The position numbers and the translations under genes were made by a program. Of a DNA stretch of 18,691 nucleotides, positions 8,889 to 17,962 are shown in pieces. The stretch lies in NCBI GenBank assembly GCA_015501595.1, contig JADNRX010000890.1, forward strand, positions 1 through 18,691, read 5' to 3'. The notes beneath the pieces were generated by a model. The model did not search any database and was not told the DNA's origin. It saw only the letters and a program-made list of their open reading frames with translations. Source of the DNA: Hymenopellis radicata (taxonomy: Eukaryota > Basidiomycota > Agaricomycetes > Agaricales > Physalacriaceae). Position 1 is the stretch's first letter. Every line of letters starts with the position of its first letter.

Positions 8889-9471
8889 CTTCAAGTCCAT
8901 CTCCGCCTTAGCAACAAAGAGAGGGCACCGATTTCTTACCCAACAGAAGGGAGCCGAAGGAGCTAAAGTGATACAATGTTCTAACTGGGGATTAGCGCCT
9001 CAACGGCGAGCAACCCACCTCAGTAAAAAAAAAATTTAAGCAGGGATACAAGGAGTCTAGAATGAGCGGGAACGAGTGAGAAGGGGCAGGAACACTCTAC
9101 CAAAGCAACCAATATTAAGGAGGTAGTAATGCTAGGCTACCAAACAGGTACATGAGCGGGATGGCGGGAATCTCAAAAGGGCACGAAGGTCTATGCCTAA
9201 AAGCGGAACTGCACTACAAAACAAATAAAAGACTGTGACAGTGTGATAACAATATTTATTGTTCCGCGTTATGGCTAGATAACGGGCAAGGGGTATGATA
9301 ACGGCTCCTTTGCGTCATCAGGGTTTCTTCCCTGGATCTCAGTGGTCGTAATCGACCTATGACTCCAGTTGACGTGTTAAATATACGTATATAATACAGT
9401 ACATGATATACACTATTCCAAGATACTTCCAAATGAAACCACAACGGGGAAACCGACGTTCAAATCCTACT
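8889..9471. other. Intergenic, no gene seen; one stray satellite half-hairpin
   Basis: Upstream of the GRF-like gene and downstream of the F-box gene. AGAGAGGGCAC, one complete arm of the satellite hairpin, stands alone at 8918-8928 and is followed by CGATTT, also seen after some satellite copies. A run of 10 A followed by TTTAA is near 9027-9041. No coding, tRNA or rRNA signal was found. Confidence 0.4.
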
Positions 9472-10601
9472 TCAACCACTAAGCCGAAACTCCTTTCCCG
9501 CTCTGGTGGGTATGTTATATACGTTATACCGCGTCGATGCCTTCATCTTCGTATGGGTAACGGGGTTCCCAAGCTTGCCCAGCAGCTTGATCGACTTCCA
9601 TATCGGTTTATACATATCAGAATCGATGCTGCGTCGGACGCGGATGAGCAATGTGCTGAGACACTGCAGTCCGATGCAAGTTTGGATCGTGCACACGGCG
9701 GCGTCAACGCTTTCGGGCCCGGATATGTAGAGTTGGACGGTCGTAAGCTCTGTGAGGGGTGAGAGGTTTATTGGGGCTGTACAGCATTGAGTAGGGGAAT
9801 CTGCAAGTGCATTCACCGGGACACGTACCGCCATCTGAGATTGATACAGAGAGGTGGGCCAAGCTGGCGCTGTTTCCTCGTAGCAGTGATTCGAACATGG
9901 GAATATCCGCGATGGGGGACATCGATTCGAAGGTAATGCTTGACAAGCTTCCGCAACTTCGCGCTAACCAACCTATGATATCCGTATTCCACCCAGTAAC
10001 ATACAGGGTCTTGAGATACGGCATCTCTTTTTGTGACTTCACGAGGACAGGAATACGAATATCTGGCGCCTCGTCGCCCGTCCTTTTTGATTGCAGGTGT
10101 ATCGCAAGATGCCGGAGATTGCAAAATGTGCTGCATTTCGCCAACAAAGCTCCCAGTTGCTCTTCTCTCCTGCTCATGGCAAATCGACCGTAATGCACGT
10201 TCAGATGCACGATGTGCATGAGATACTTCAACAGCATCTCAACGCAGGACTCTCCCAGGTCGATTTCAACCCTTTGCACGCGCAAAATGGCGTGTTTCCG
10301 CTCCAGGATATCAAAAGCGCGTCGATACTGGGAAGAACTTGCCATTCTGGGAATGGAGAGATACAGGTCGTGAATATGATGGGAGAGTGTTTCGTAAGGC
10401 GACCGCAGAAGGTCTGCGAACCTGTGCATCCGCTCTGCCGTTTTGTATGAGTACCAGAGGTGACGGCGGCTCGCGGGACCCAAGTGTAGCTGACCAGGCT
10501 ACATGCCAGAAGGGTGGTGCGATCAGGGCTGCAAAAGTAGATGATGGCGTCGCAGAGCTCTTGGGGGAGGAGGGGAGATTGTGGACTACTTTGGGTTTCA
10601 T
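9472..10601 (-). pseudogene. F-box protein with leucine-rich C-terminal region, two frameshifts
   Basis: Starts at ATG 10601 (MKPKVVHNLP). An F-box follows in the next frame: LPQELCDAIIYFCSPDRTTL then LACSLVSYTWVPR, the form common in Agaricomycete F-box proteins. A third frame continues with SRRHLWYSYKTAERMHRF and leucine-rich segments typical of the LRR-like tail (LRHLAIHL, LKTLYVTGW, LSSITFESM, LAHLSVSIS). A 52-nt intron (9828-9777) joins DG to APINLSPLTELTTVQLYISG; the stop is at 9474-9472. Restoring one base in the C-run (10563-10578, minus) and one near 10470-10478 gives 1080 nt, 359 aa plus stop. F-box proteins bring substrates to SCF ubiquitin ligases through Skp1; the substrate is unknown. 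Without the two bases no full protein is made, so it is either a pseudogene or a sequencing casualty. Confidence 0.75.
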
Positions 10602-11553
10602 GTGTGTGCGGAAGCGGAGGATAAAGAGGTGAAGGACGATTCGGTCTACCACTCGATTACCAAACGTGCTCCAAGATTCCAAAACGCGACGCGGTTGGAA
10701 GAAGGCATCCGGAGACGCCCCAGAAGAATGCTTGATGATGAGGGAGGCTCGGGCGCGCTGGAGTTTTTGCTTCCGAAGAAAACTCCAACAGATAATGCCA
10801 GCCAATACGGCCAAACCCACGAAGAAAGCGACGTTTTATGGCGCATATGGGATGTTGCGCTCCGACGACTTGCACGATGCGAAGTTGAACAGTCCCATAC
10901 TATACGATGGAAAGCTGCAGCAAGCGGATCATGCATCCCAGGGCAGTATTCTACAGCTGCTGCAACATACGGAGGTCAAGTCAGTGCAGAGTTGACGGTA
11001 TGAATGATGACGGAACTGACAGAGTTGGGCGCTTAAGGCCTAACAGTGATAGTAATACAGCATCAGATGATGCATGTGCTTTTCCTTGCTTCTGGAATAA
11101 GAAGATGGAGGGAGGGAACGTGCTGTCCTTCCCCCATCAACAGCCTGGAAATGACCTGTTCTCCCCAATCTTTGTAGTTCAAATCGTATTGACTTTGACG
11201 CGCGGGACTTGGATTGGAAGAAAGAAATTAGGCAACGGGCGCAGCAGATTCAGAAGAAACATGACCAAACAGGCTGCACTGCCTCTGATGACGTTGTACT
11301 AACCTCCTTTTTTTTTCAATCCGTGTTGAAACATCTTAACTTTCGAAAGTCAATATTGAAAGACCTTTCACATTTGAGAGCGAGGTAACCTGTCTTCAAA
11401 GATTCCTTTGCCTCCTCGATGAGAAAAGGCGTTGGTCTGCTGATCCTGTGTTCAGGGATATCTTATCGTATTGGAAATTACGAGTGTTGGAAATACGCCG
11501 ACCCTCGTCATGACAAGACATATTTACATTTTCCATCGCTCCCCCATGTCGAC
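10602..11553. other. Divergent intergenic region between F-box and Zn2Cys6 genes
   Basis: Several frames are open on both strands around 10640-11000. One minus-strand frame near 10835-10740 reads AFFVGLAVLAGIICWSFLRK, a membrane-helix-like stretch followed by basic residues, but a stop lies just upstream and no splice junction could be assigned, so no gene is called. A perfect 12-bp palindrome ACTTTCGAAAGT is at 11339-11350, about 200 bases before the regulator's ATG. A T9 run is near 11308-11316. Confidence 0.4.
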
Positions 11554-14315
11554 ATGGCCTCGTCAGGCGACATCGTCTGTAGGCGGGGTGGAGCCACCTC
11601 CCCTGTTCTCTCACGTCACGGCAGCACTAGTTCAACTCCAAGCGACCATGTATTCAGCCCAAACGACTACGACGTCGACGGGAGGGAGCCAGAGGGTGGA
11701 CCCGTCCGACATACCAGGATTCCCAAAGTCGTCAGCAAAACTTTTGATTCCAGTACTCAGGGTGAGCTATTTTTTTGCGCATGGCATATTTCATTCGAAT
11801 ATGGACACCGCGTTCATCCCTTTTATCATTTTCTCTCTCAGCCTTGCACTCGTTCAGCGTATACTGACGTTGCTATTCGTTGCCATCAATAGCATGCCAG
11901 CACTGTAGGAAACGTAAACGCAAATGTGATCGTCTGACACCCGCTTGTTCCAACTGTAAGATCTCGCTTCATCCCTGGTCTAACCTTATTTCAGCTCCCG
12001 TTCTAACGATTTCCTAGGTGCTAAAGCAAAGATTCCATGCATATTCGACCTGCGCGTAACCGACAAGACGCATCCTGGGTATGTTCTTCCCAGCGGCAAT
12101 TACCTCCTAATCACACGATCTTCATAGATATGTCGAAGGGCTCATAAGCCAAATCGATACGCTCACCGCGCGCGTAGCATGGCTTGAGCGCCTCGTCGGG
12201 GCGCTCGGTGTGGACAACATACGCACGATGGAGACAGGCGTGGTGCCCATACTTCCCCTACAGCAATCAAGCAATCCGAATTCACAACCCTATCACTCCC
12301 CACGGCCTCCACTCTCTTCGTCTTCATCGCAAGCCCCGTCGGCCCCACCATCGACTGTGAACGAGTCGAACAAGAACACTCCCGAACCGTACTTGGACGA
12401 TGATAAACCAACGTCCCCATTTGCACGCGTGACCAAGCAGATTCTTCGCCTCCAAGCGCAAGACAGCAGCCCGACATTCCTCGTGGATGCGACGCCACTT
12501 GGACGATGCGGACCTGATCGTTCAACGACGCCGACTGAATTAGATCCGAGTGATGTGCAGTTACCGGTGTACGAGGACGCACTGCTCATGATGGATGGTT
12601 ACTTCAACAATAACGGCGTCGTATATCCCTTCCTGGAGAAGAACCAATTCAAGTCCGAGTATGTTATCCTTCCTTTCATTTTATCGTCGCTCAGTTCCTG
12701 TTTTAGGCTCGATGCCTTGTATCAGATGAATGATCCTTTCCCTTCATCACCTTCAAGAGCGCATCGTCAGAGATTATTTCGAATTTTGCTGGTTTTTGCT
12801 ATTGGTACGACCAATGTGGCACAAATTCCTGGCGGCACTGCGTGGGGAACATCTACCAGTTATTACCGTCGGGCGTTACAGGAACTTGATTGGGTTTTAG
12901 AGAGAGAGGACATTGTGAGTCTGTTGGGTTGCTTTGTAGTCTATTTCTCTTACGCGGTTCCCAGGATTGTGTCCAGAATCTTCTCCTCCTTTGCATCTTT
13001 ACGACATTCAACGTCGAAGGGCCTTCGCTTTGGTCTACTTTGGGAAGTACTATCCGTTTGGCGATTGGACTGGGATTGCATCGAAGAATAGGTCCTGATC
13101 GTGCTTCGCCATTCGAGCTTGAAAGACGCAGAAGGACGTGGTGGAGTATATACAATTTCGACAGGGTCGCAAGCTTCACACTGGGGAGGCCGTTGGGCAT
13201 CGCCGATGAAGCTATAGATATCGAAGTAAGCTCTATTGACCGCCTGAATTCGCGTTGACTGATGAACGTCGTAGTTGCCTTCACTAGACACGGAACAGGG
13301 AACTGGAAACCACTTCATCTCCTACACCCACCACATCATCCGTCAGCGACGGCTATACGGCATAGTCGTGCGGGATGTGTATTCCGTGTCCCCTTCGTCG
13401 TCGCCGACCAATCCATCTCTGCGGTCCGCGGAGTCTGCTGTGGGAGTATCAACGAATGCTGCACAAGACATTGTCTCGTCCATCCACACCCTCGCCGAAC
13501 AGTGGTACAACTCCACGCCCAACCTTTACGGACGACCCCACCAGGGAAGGGCCACACCAACAAACTGTACTTTGCGATGGCGTTTAACCTCATCATCTGT
13601 GCCCTCTATCGCCCTCACCACTTCTCCCTACGCCCAGCAGAGAACAACTCGGCGTCCTGCGCCGCGCGAGCGGGCGCTGCTTGGACTGCTTTTGGGATTT
13701 GCATCGCCGGCGCCGCATTGCTGTCAACCACGTCCATCTCCTGCAGATGTTCACGTGCTCGATCAGTCTGCTGTACTGTCTGTGCGAGTATGCGCGGACG
13801 AGCTCAACCTCGGAAATCGGGCATGGCGACGGCGCACCGTGGAGGTGGTGGGCCGGTGTCGCGAGCTGCTGAGCAATTTCGGCGAGGGGTGGAATGGGAC
13901 GCGCAAGTACCAGGAGATCTTTGACACGTTTGCGGGAATACTGGTGGAGCAGTGTGAGGCGGAGGAGGCTTTGAGTTTGCGGAGCCCGGAGGCTGATGCG
14001 TTAGAGGCGGGGAGTGCTGCTACGCCGCTGTCGAGCCAGGATCCTGGGTCGGTGGAAGCGCTTTCAGATCCGAGGGACATGATGCAGTCGTTGTGGGGCG
14101 GCTGGGGCGACCGGATGGTAGACTATTCGACGCTCGACTATGCGACGGTCTTCGCTAGCATGTCTCCCCCTGTGATGTTTGGCTCCATAGAAAGCCTGTC
14201 GGAGGCTTCTGGGGCGGAGGGCTTTAGTCCTGTTGGTATATTTAGCGGTGAGGATGTGATGATGGACGGTCAAGGACCGAGTATGAGATTGGGTGGGTGG
14301 GATGGGGGCATGTAA
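11554..14315 (+). CDS. Zn2Cys6 fungal transcription factor with fungal_trans domain
   Basis: Exons 11554-11761, 11893-11955, 12018-12078, 12128-12658, 12707-12914, 12965-13225 and 13275-14315; introns are 48-62 nt except the first (131). All junction phases agree; 790 codons as written. ACQHCRKRKRKCDRLTPAC plus SNCAKAKIPC gives C-x2-C-x6-C-x6-C-x2-C-x6-C, the zinc binuclear cluster (residues about 71-98). A short heptad-like segment follows (ISQIDTLTARVAWLERLVG), suited to dimerisation. The fungal_trans region spans about residues 260-450 (GYFNNNGVVYPFLEKNQF, GSTIRLAIGLGLHRR, RRRRTWWSIYNFDRVASFT). It should act in the nucleus; its targets are unknown. Anomaly: between about 13547 and 13797 the family-like sequence moves through the other two frames (TNKLYFAMAFNLIICALYRP, then LDCFWDLHRRRRIAVNHVHL), so three single bases appear lost. 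The annotated frame has no stop there, so the written protein is full length with about 83 wrong residues. Confidence 0.85.
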
Positions 14316-14808
14316 TTGTATCGTGATCTGCTTTCTGCTTTGGCTTTTCTCTGTTGTTGTTGTCTGTCTCGTTTTCTTATCGGCTAATGAATATGCATAT
14401 AGAGTTGTTTGTACATTTACTGTAACTGGTTGTTTGAATATACATTATTGGAAAACTGAGTGTCGTAGTTTCAGGACCCCGAATCGAATCGAACAGGCTG
14501 TAGCTTCGCAATCTTAAAGTCACTTACTTACAGCGCCACTGGTCTTCCATCCAGTCTGTAAGTTTGGTTCACACATACCCACTCGTGAAGTGCCGCCTGC
14601 AGCGGCTAGAAACCGTGCTTGGAAAACGGGGCTTGGTAAGACATCGACATTTTGTACAATGTAGGCACAATATGAACATTGAATTGGAGCAAGTACAGTA
14701 GACAACACAGAATGGGCGGAGGGCCAACAGAATAATGTGTGCGAAAAGAGCTGACTGGGTAAAGGAAGGAGTGGAGATTGCAGGCAAATAAGAGAAACCG
14801 TGCAGAGC
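14316..14808. other. 3' flank of the regulator; no gene seen
   Basis: AT-rich sequence with ATATGCATATAG and TTGAATATACATTATTGG (14390-14455) is likely the regulator's 3' untranslated region. From 14520 to 14808 the minus strand has open but featureless, Ser/Cys-rich frames. No RNA gene is visible. Confidence 0.4.
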
Positions 14809-15050
14809 ATGACGAGCCTTGATCAAATGACAACACTATTGTACATTGCGAACGGCGCACGAGGAACCATAGGGGATATTGTCCTTGATCCTGAGGAACT
14901 ACCAGTGCCAGAGGCCATTGTACACTGTCCTCGTTGAAATGGAGCAGAGACGGACTTCAGAACTTGAGGGATTGGAGCAATCCAGCGGCCTGAGGAGCAC
15001 GACATCATACCTCCTTCGCATCAAGCTGTTCTAGAGGAAACTTTAGAATT
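14809..15050 (+). pseudogene. Relic of a PIF1-like DNA helicase (C-terminal part)
   Basis: A 42-codon frame from ATG 14809 to TGA 14937 includes IANGARGTIGDIVLDPEELP. This matches the 'NGARG.I.DIVLD' segment in the C-terminal helicase domain of PIF1-like proteins, which are abundant in Agaricomycetes both as free genes and as the helicase part of Helitrons. After a stop and a frame change, 14948-14977 reads RRTSELEGLE, matching the 'RT..LEGL' element that lies a little further on in the same family. About 30 bases that should separate the two are missing. The Walker motifs are not found upstream, so this is a short degraded fragment. The call depends on two small motifs in the right order. 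Confidence 0.6.
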
Positions 15051-15284
15051 ACTAGAGAAGGGACTGGGGACCGAGTCTCTCCGCGACTCTCGACATGATT
15101 GCAGAGGGGTTCGGCCCTCCTCCTAGTGTGGGGCGCGCTTACCTTCATGCCAGACACGAGTTAACTTGATCGGCGGATCGAACGTGGGCCACTAGTAGTA
15201 GCTGATCACATGGGGCAGTCATGCCGACATTTCCAGATCTTGTTCCCTTCCTCTTCTGTTCCTCTTCCTCCTCGTAATTCAAGG

Positions 15285-16587
15285 ATGCCCACCGCCGCGC
15301 AACCCCTCTCCCCCGCCCACGACGCCGCCGCCCGCGAGGCCGCCGCTGCCCAGGCTGCTGCTCAAGCCGAGCGCGACGCCGACCAGAAGGCGTTGGAGGC
15401 TCAGCAGGCGGCTGCTAATGGTCCGTTTTTTTGCTTTCTCTCACTTTTCTCTCACTTCCCTTTTCTCCAATGATAATAACTAATATACGCTCTTTATCTG
15501 TCGACAGCCGAAGCCGCCGCAGTCGAAGCGGCCGTCCAGCTCGAGCTCGCAGCAGACGAGGCCGCCGCGAGCGCAGAGGATAGTAAAGATGCCGCTGCTA
15601 TCGAGGCGGAGATTAAAGCCAAGGAGGAGGCCGTCAAGAAGGCTGAGGCAGCGACCGCGAAGGTGTGTGTCCTTGCCCTTCATCCCTCTATTCCTTGCTC
15701 CCCTTCATTCCCTGTTCCTTTCTCCCCCCCTTTCCGCTAACACACACCTCTAGGCCGAAGCCAAAGCCGCGGCAGCCAAAGCCAAGGCGGCAGCCAAAGA
15801 AGCCGCCACGCTCGAGAAGGCGAAAGCCGAGTACGAGAAGGAGGTCGCGCACTTAACCAAGCTCGCCGCCCAGAAGCGCGACGACGCGATCAGGCACGCG
15901 GGGGAGGAGTTGACCAAGGCAGTCACCACTGCCTCCATCATCCGGCGCAAGGAAGAAGCCGCAGCGCAGACCGCGCGCGTCAAGGCGGACGAGAAGGCCG
16001 CCAAGGCGCGCCTCGAGGCGGAGAAGGCTGCGTGGAAGGAGCGGCAGGCGGCGGAGAAGGAGGTGGGTGCCTTCTTACATCCGGTAGCTTTCACCCCTAT
16101 CCCTCGTACTTTCAGGCAGCCGCGTCCTTTGAAAAGGCCACCAAGCTCGCGACAAGCGAGCGCGAGAAGGCGGAGGAGGAGGCGGAGAGTAAGAGGAAGG
16201 ATGCTATCAAGGTATGCGGGGCTCTTCTTATCCATTTTTCGCGTCAAGCTGAACGCTACCGCTCGACAGGCCATCATCGCACGCCGCGACAAAGCCTTCG
16301 CTGCCGCCGAGGCGGAGAAGACCAAGGCGGAACGCTCGGAGGAGCGGGAGGAGGCGACGGCGAATAATTTGAAGGCGGGCGATGTGAGTTTCCCATTAAA
16401 ACCAGAAGCAAATGAAACTGACGTGCGTGTGTAGCCCGAGGGGTATAAGCTGCCGCAGACGATTTTGGAGTGGTTGGGAACCTTTATCGTGAGTTATCCG
16501 TTGCTTTGATAACTGAAGGGACTGACGCGTTGTATATAGTGGGGCGGGAAGGAGCTGGCGCCGGAGACGGAGGGGGCGGCCAAGTAG
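15285..16587 (+). CDS. Ala/Lys/Glu-rich coiled-coil protein, function unknown
   Basis: Seven exons: 15285-15420, 15508-15662, 15754-16062, 16116-16211, 16270-16383, 16435-16488 and 16540-16587. Spliced length is 912 nt (303 aa), all introns GT-AG (51-91 nt), no frameshift. Residues about 15-280 are almost only Ala, Lys, Glu, Arg and Gln in heptad-like order (for example AAREAAAAQAAAQAERDADQ, KAKEEAVKKAEAATAK), predicting a long helical rod. The C-terminus differs: PEGYKLPQTILEWLGTFI then WGGKELAPE, a short conserved-looking cap. No signal peptide or membrane segment is seen. The start at 15285 (AAGGATGCCC) is preferred; an in-frame ATG at 15210 would add 25 mostly hydrophobic or Ser-rich residues. 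The GC-rich Ala codons could reflect expansion of a short repeat. It may be structural or a scaffold; the family is not recognised. It is the second undamaged gene of the window. Confidence 0.75.
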
Positions 16588-16826
16588 GTTGGTTGATGGC
16601 TGATCCCACCCGTCTTTTTCCTCTCTCCTCGCTCACAGCGTTTCATGACTCCGACTCTGACTCTCACCTCGCACGCTGACGATACGATACCCACACCCTC
16701 ACGCATTTATTTCCAACGATTTACGCCTATGATTTCATGACCATGTCCATGATACTCACGACGAGATAATATTATTGTTTCATTATTACTTGCTTGCCAG
16801 CCGACAGCAAGGAATTAAGTCATAAG
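16588..16826. other. Short region between converging genes
   Basis: 3' flank of the coiled-coil gene and likely 3' flank of the HMG-box gene. TTATTATTG-like AT-rich words near 16765-16785 may serve polyadenylation. No gene is seen. Confidence 0.35.
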
Positions 16827-17866
16827 TTAGTCGCTGAAAAGCGACTCGAGCAGACCGCGAATCTGAAAAAGGAGCCTGTAATTCATATCAGATTTTGTAA
16901 GAACAAGAACACAAACACAAAAGAAACGGTCGTAACTACCGGGCTCGTTCCAAAGCGTGTTGCCATGCTTCATAGGACCGGGATGCAAATTGAAGAAACA
17001 CCTGGCCGGACTGGTTCGGATCCACGAAAAGCGCCACCGACAGGAATTGTTGAGCCAAACATTATCAACGTGGTCGGAAGACTTTGGTGAGAATCCAACG
17101 TCCATGGGTGCGGGAGGCACGAGAGTGGCATATGGTTCGAACGGCATAGTATCATCGTCCATTGCCATACTCTGATGTTCCGTTGAGTCCAAGGAAAGTA
17201 AAGCTGATCATGCTCTTCCACATCAGGTGTGTTGTCGTCAGACGTAGATGTAGACCCAGCGGATGTAGGCGCACGTTTCTTTCCTGCATGCGTGCCTTTC
17301 CTGGGTGCAGCCACATCGTCGTCAGACGGAGGTGCATACCGAATGGCACCCTGCTCGTCAATAAGAAACATATCATCCTTTGCCGCACTCCATCAAGTCC
17401 ACGCGCACTCTCTTCTTCTCCAGATAGACGTATCCCGGGAACCGCTTCGAATGGAGAGCCTTCTCCTCATCGGCGAGAACTTGGTAGCGAAGCTGCTCTG
17501 CCTCGCTGAGCGCATGCCACCGTTCACTAGCTTCCTTCGACATGGCATCTTGAGCCCTCTTGCCTTTACGAAGGACGCCAGAGTTCTTGGCTTGTAAGGC
17601 GACTTGACCGCGGAAAATGAGGAATGCATCCCGAGGGCGTGGAGGAACGTAGTCGGACGGGAGAAGCTTCTTCCTGGATGGTGCGGAATGGGAAGCGGGC
17701 GACTGAGGCTGGCGGGCTGATGAACAATGAGGCGGGATTGGCGCGCGAGCCCGCGCCGGAGGAGGCTGTAGTCGAAGACGCGGTCCTTCGAAGGCCTGGT
17801 GTGTCGGGGCGATCGACGCGTTCCGGCGCGAGCTACTTTGGTGGTGGTTTGTCTAGCGGCAGGCAT
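16827..17866 (-). pseudogene. Fungal HMG-box transcription factor, about three indels
   Basis: Starts at ATG 17866 (MPAARQTTTKVARAG), a basic Ser/Pro-rich N-terminus. After a one-base loss somewhere between about 17820 and 17660 the frame reads PPRPRDAFLIFRGQVALQAK, then MSKEASERWHALSEAEQLRY and FPGYVYLEKKR (about 17650-17405). This is the MATA-type HMG box of fungi: P-R-P..AF.IFR at the start, S..W..L in helix 2 and P.Y.Y..KKR at the end; the usual Asn after P-R-P-x is Asp here. The frame stops at TGA 17375-17373. Skipping one extra base there continues with EAAKDDMFLIDEQG and an acidic, Ser/Thr-rich stretch (17370-17215). A further one-base loss near 17212-17206 gives SLDSTEHQSMAMDDDTMPFE to a stop near 16827; the C-terminal end is uncertain. 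HMG-box proteins bind the DNA minor groove and in fungi often control mating or development; no partner mating gene is seen here. The indels may be decay or sequence error. Confidence 0.7.
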
Positions 17867-17956
17867 GGTTCTCGGTGACAGCACAGCTGACGCGCGATAT
17901 TCAAAGTGGGTATGGGTGGTAAAGGTTGTGATGTTCGGTAAAAGCGCGACGACGCC

Positions 17957-17962
17957 TTTATA
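17957..17962 (-). promoter_or_regulatory. TATA box of the HMG-box gene
   Basis: CCTATAAAGG on the minus strand (core TATAAA) lies about 91-96 bases upstream of ATG 17866, leaving room for a 5' leader of about 60 bases. The match is good and the position typical. Confidence 0.6.

Noticed and set aside
9455..9480. tRNA B-box-like GTTCAAATCC
   Set aside because: No A box, acceptor stem or anticodon arm can be folded around it.
9807..10450. Several plus-strand open frames of 60-130 codons
   Set aside because: They are antisense to the F-box gene, whose F-box and leucine-rich segments are recognisable.
10640..10840. Minus-strand membrane-helix-like frame as a separate gene
   Set aside because: No start codon, splice site or partner exon could be assigned; one hydrophobic stretch is not enough.
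13540..13800. Programmed ribosomal frameshifting in the regulator
   Set aside because: Three shifts without slippery heptamers or downstream structure, and similar shifts in unrelated genes, make base loss far more likely.
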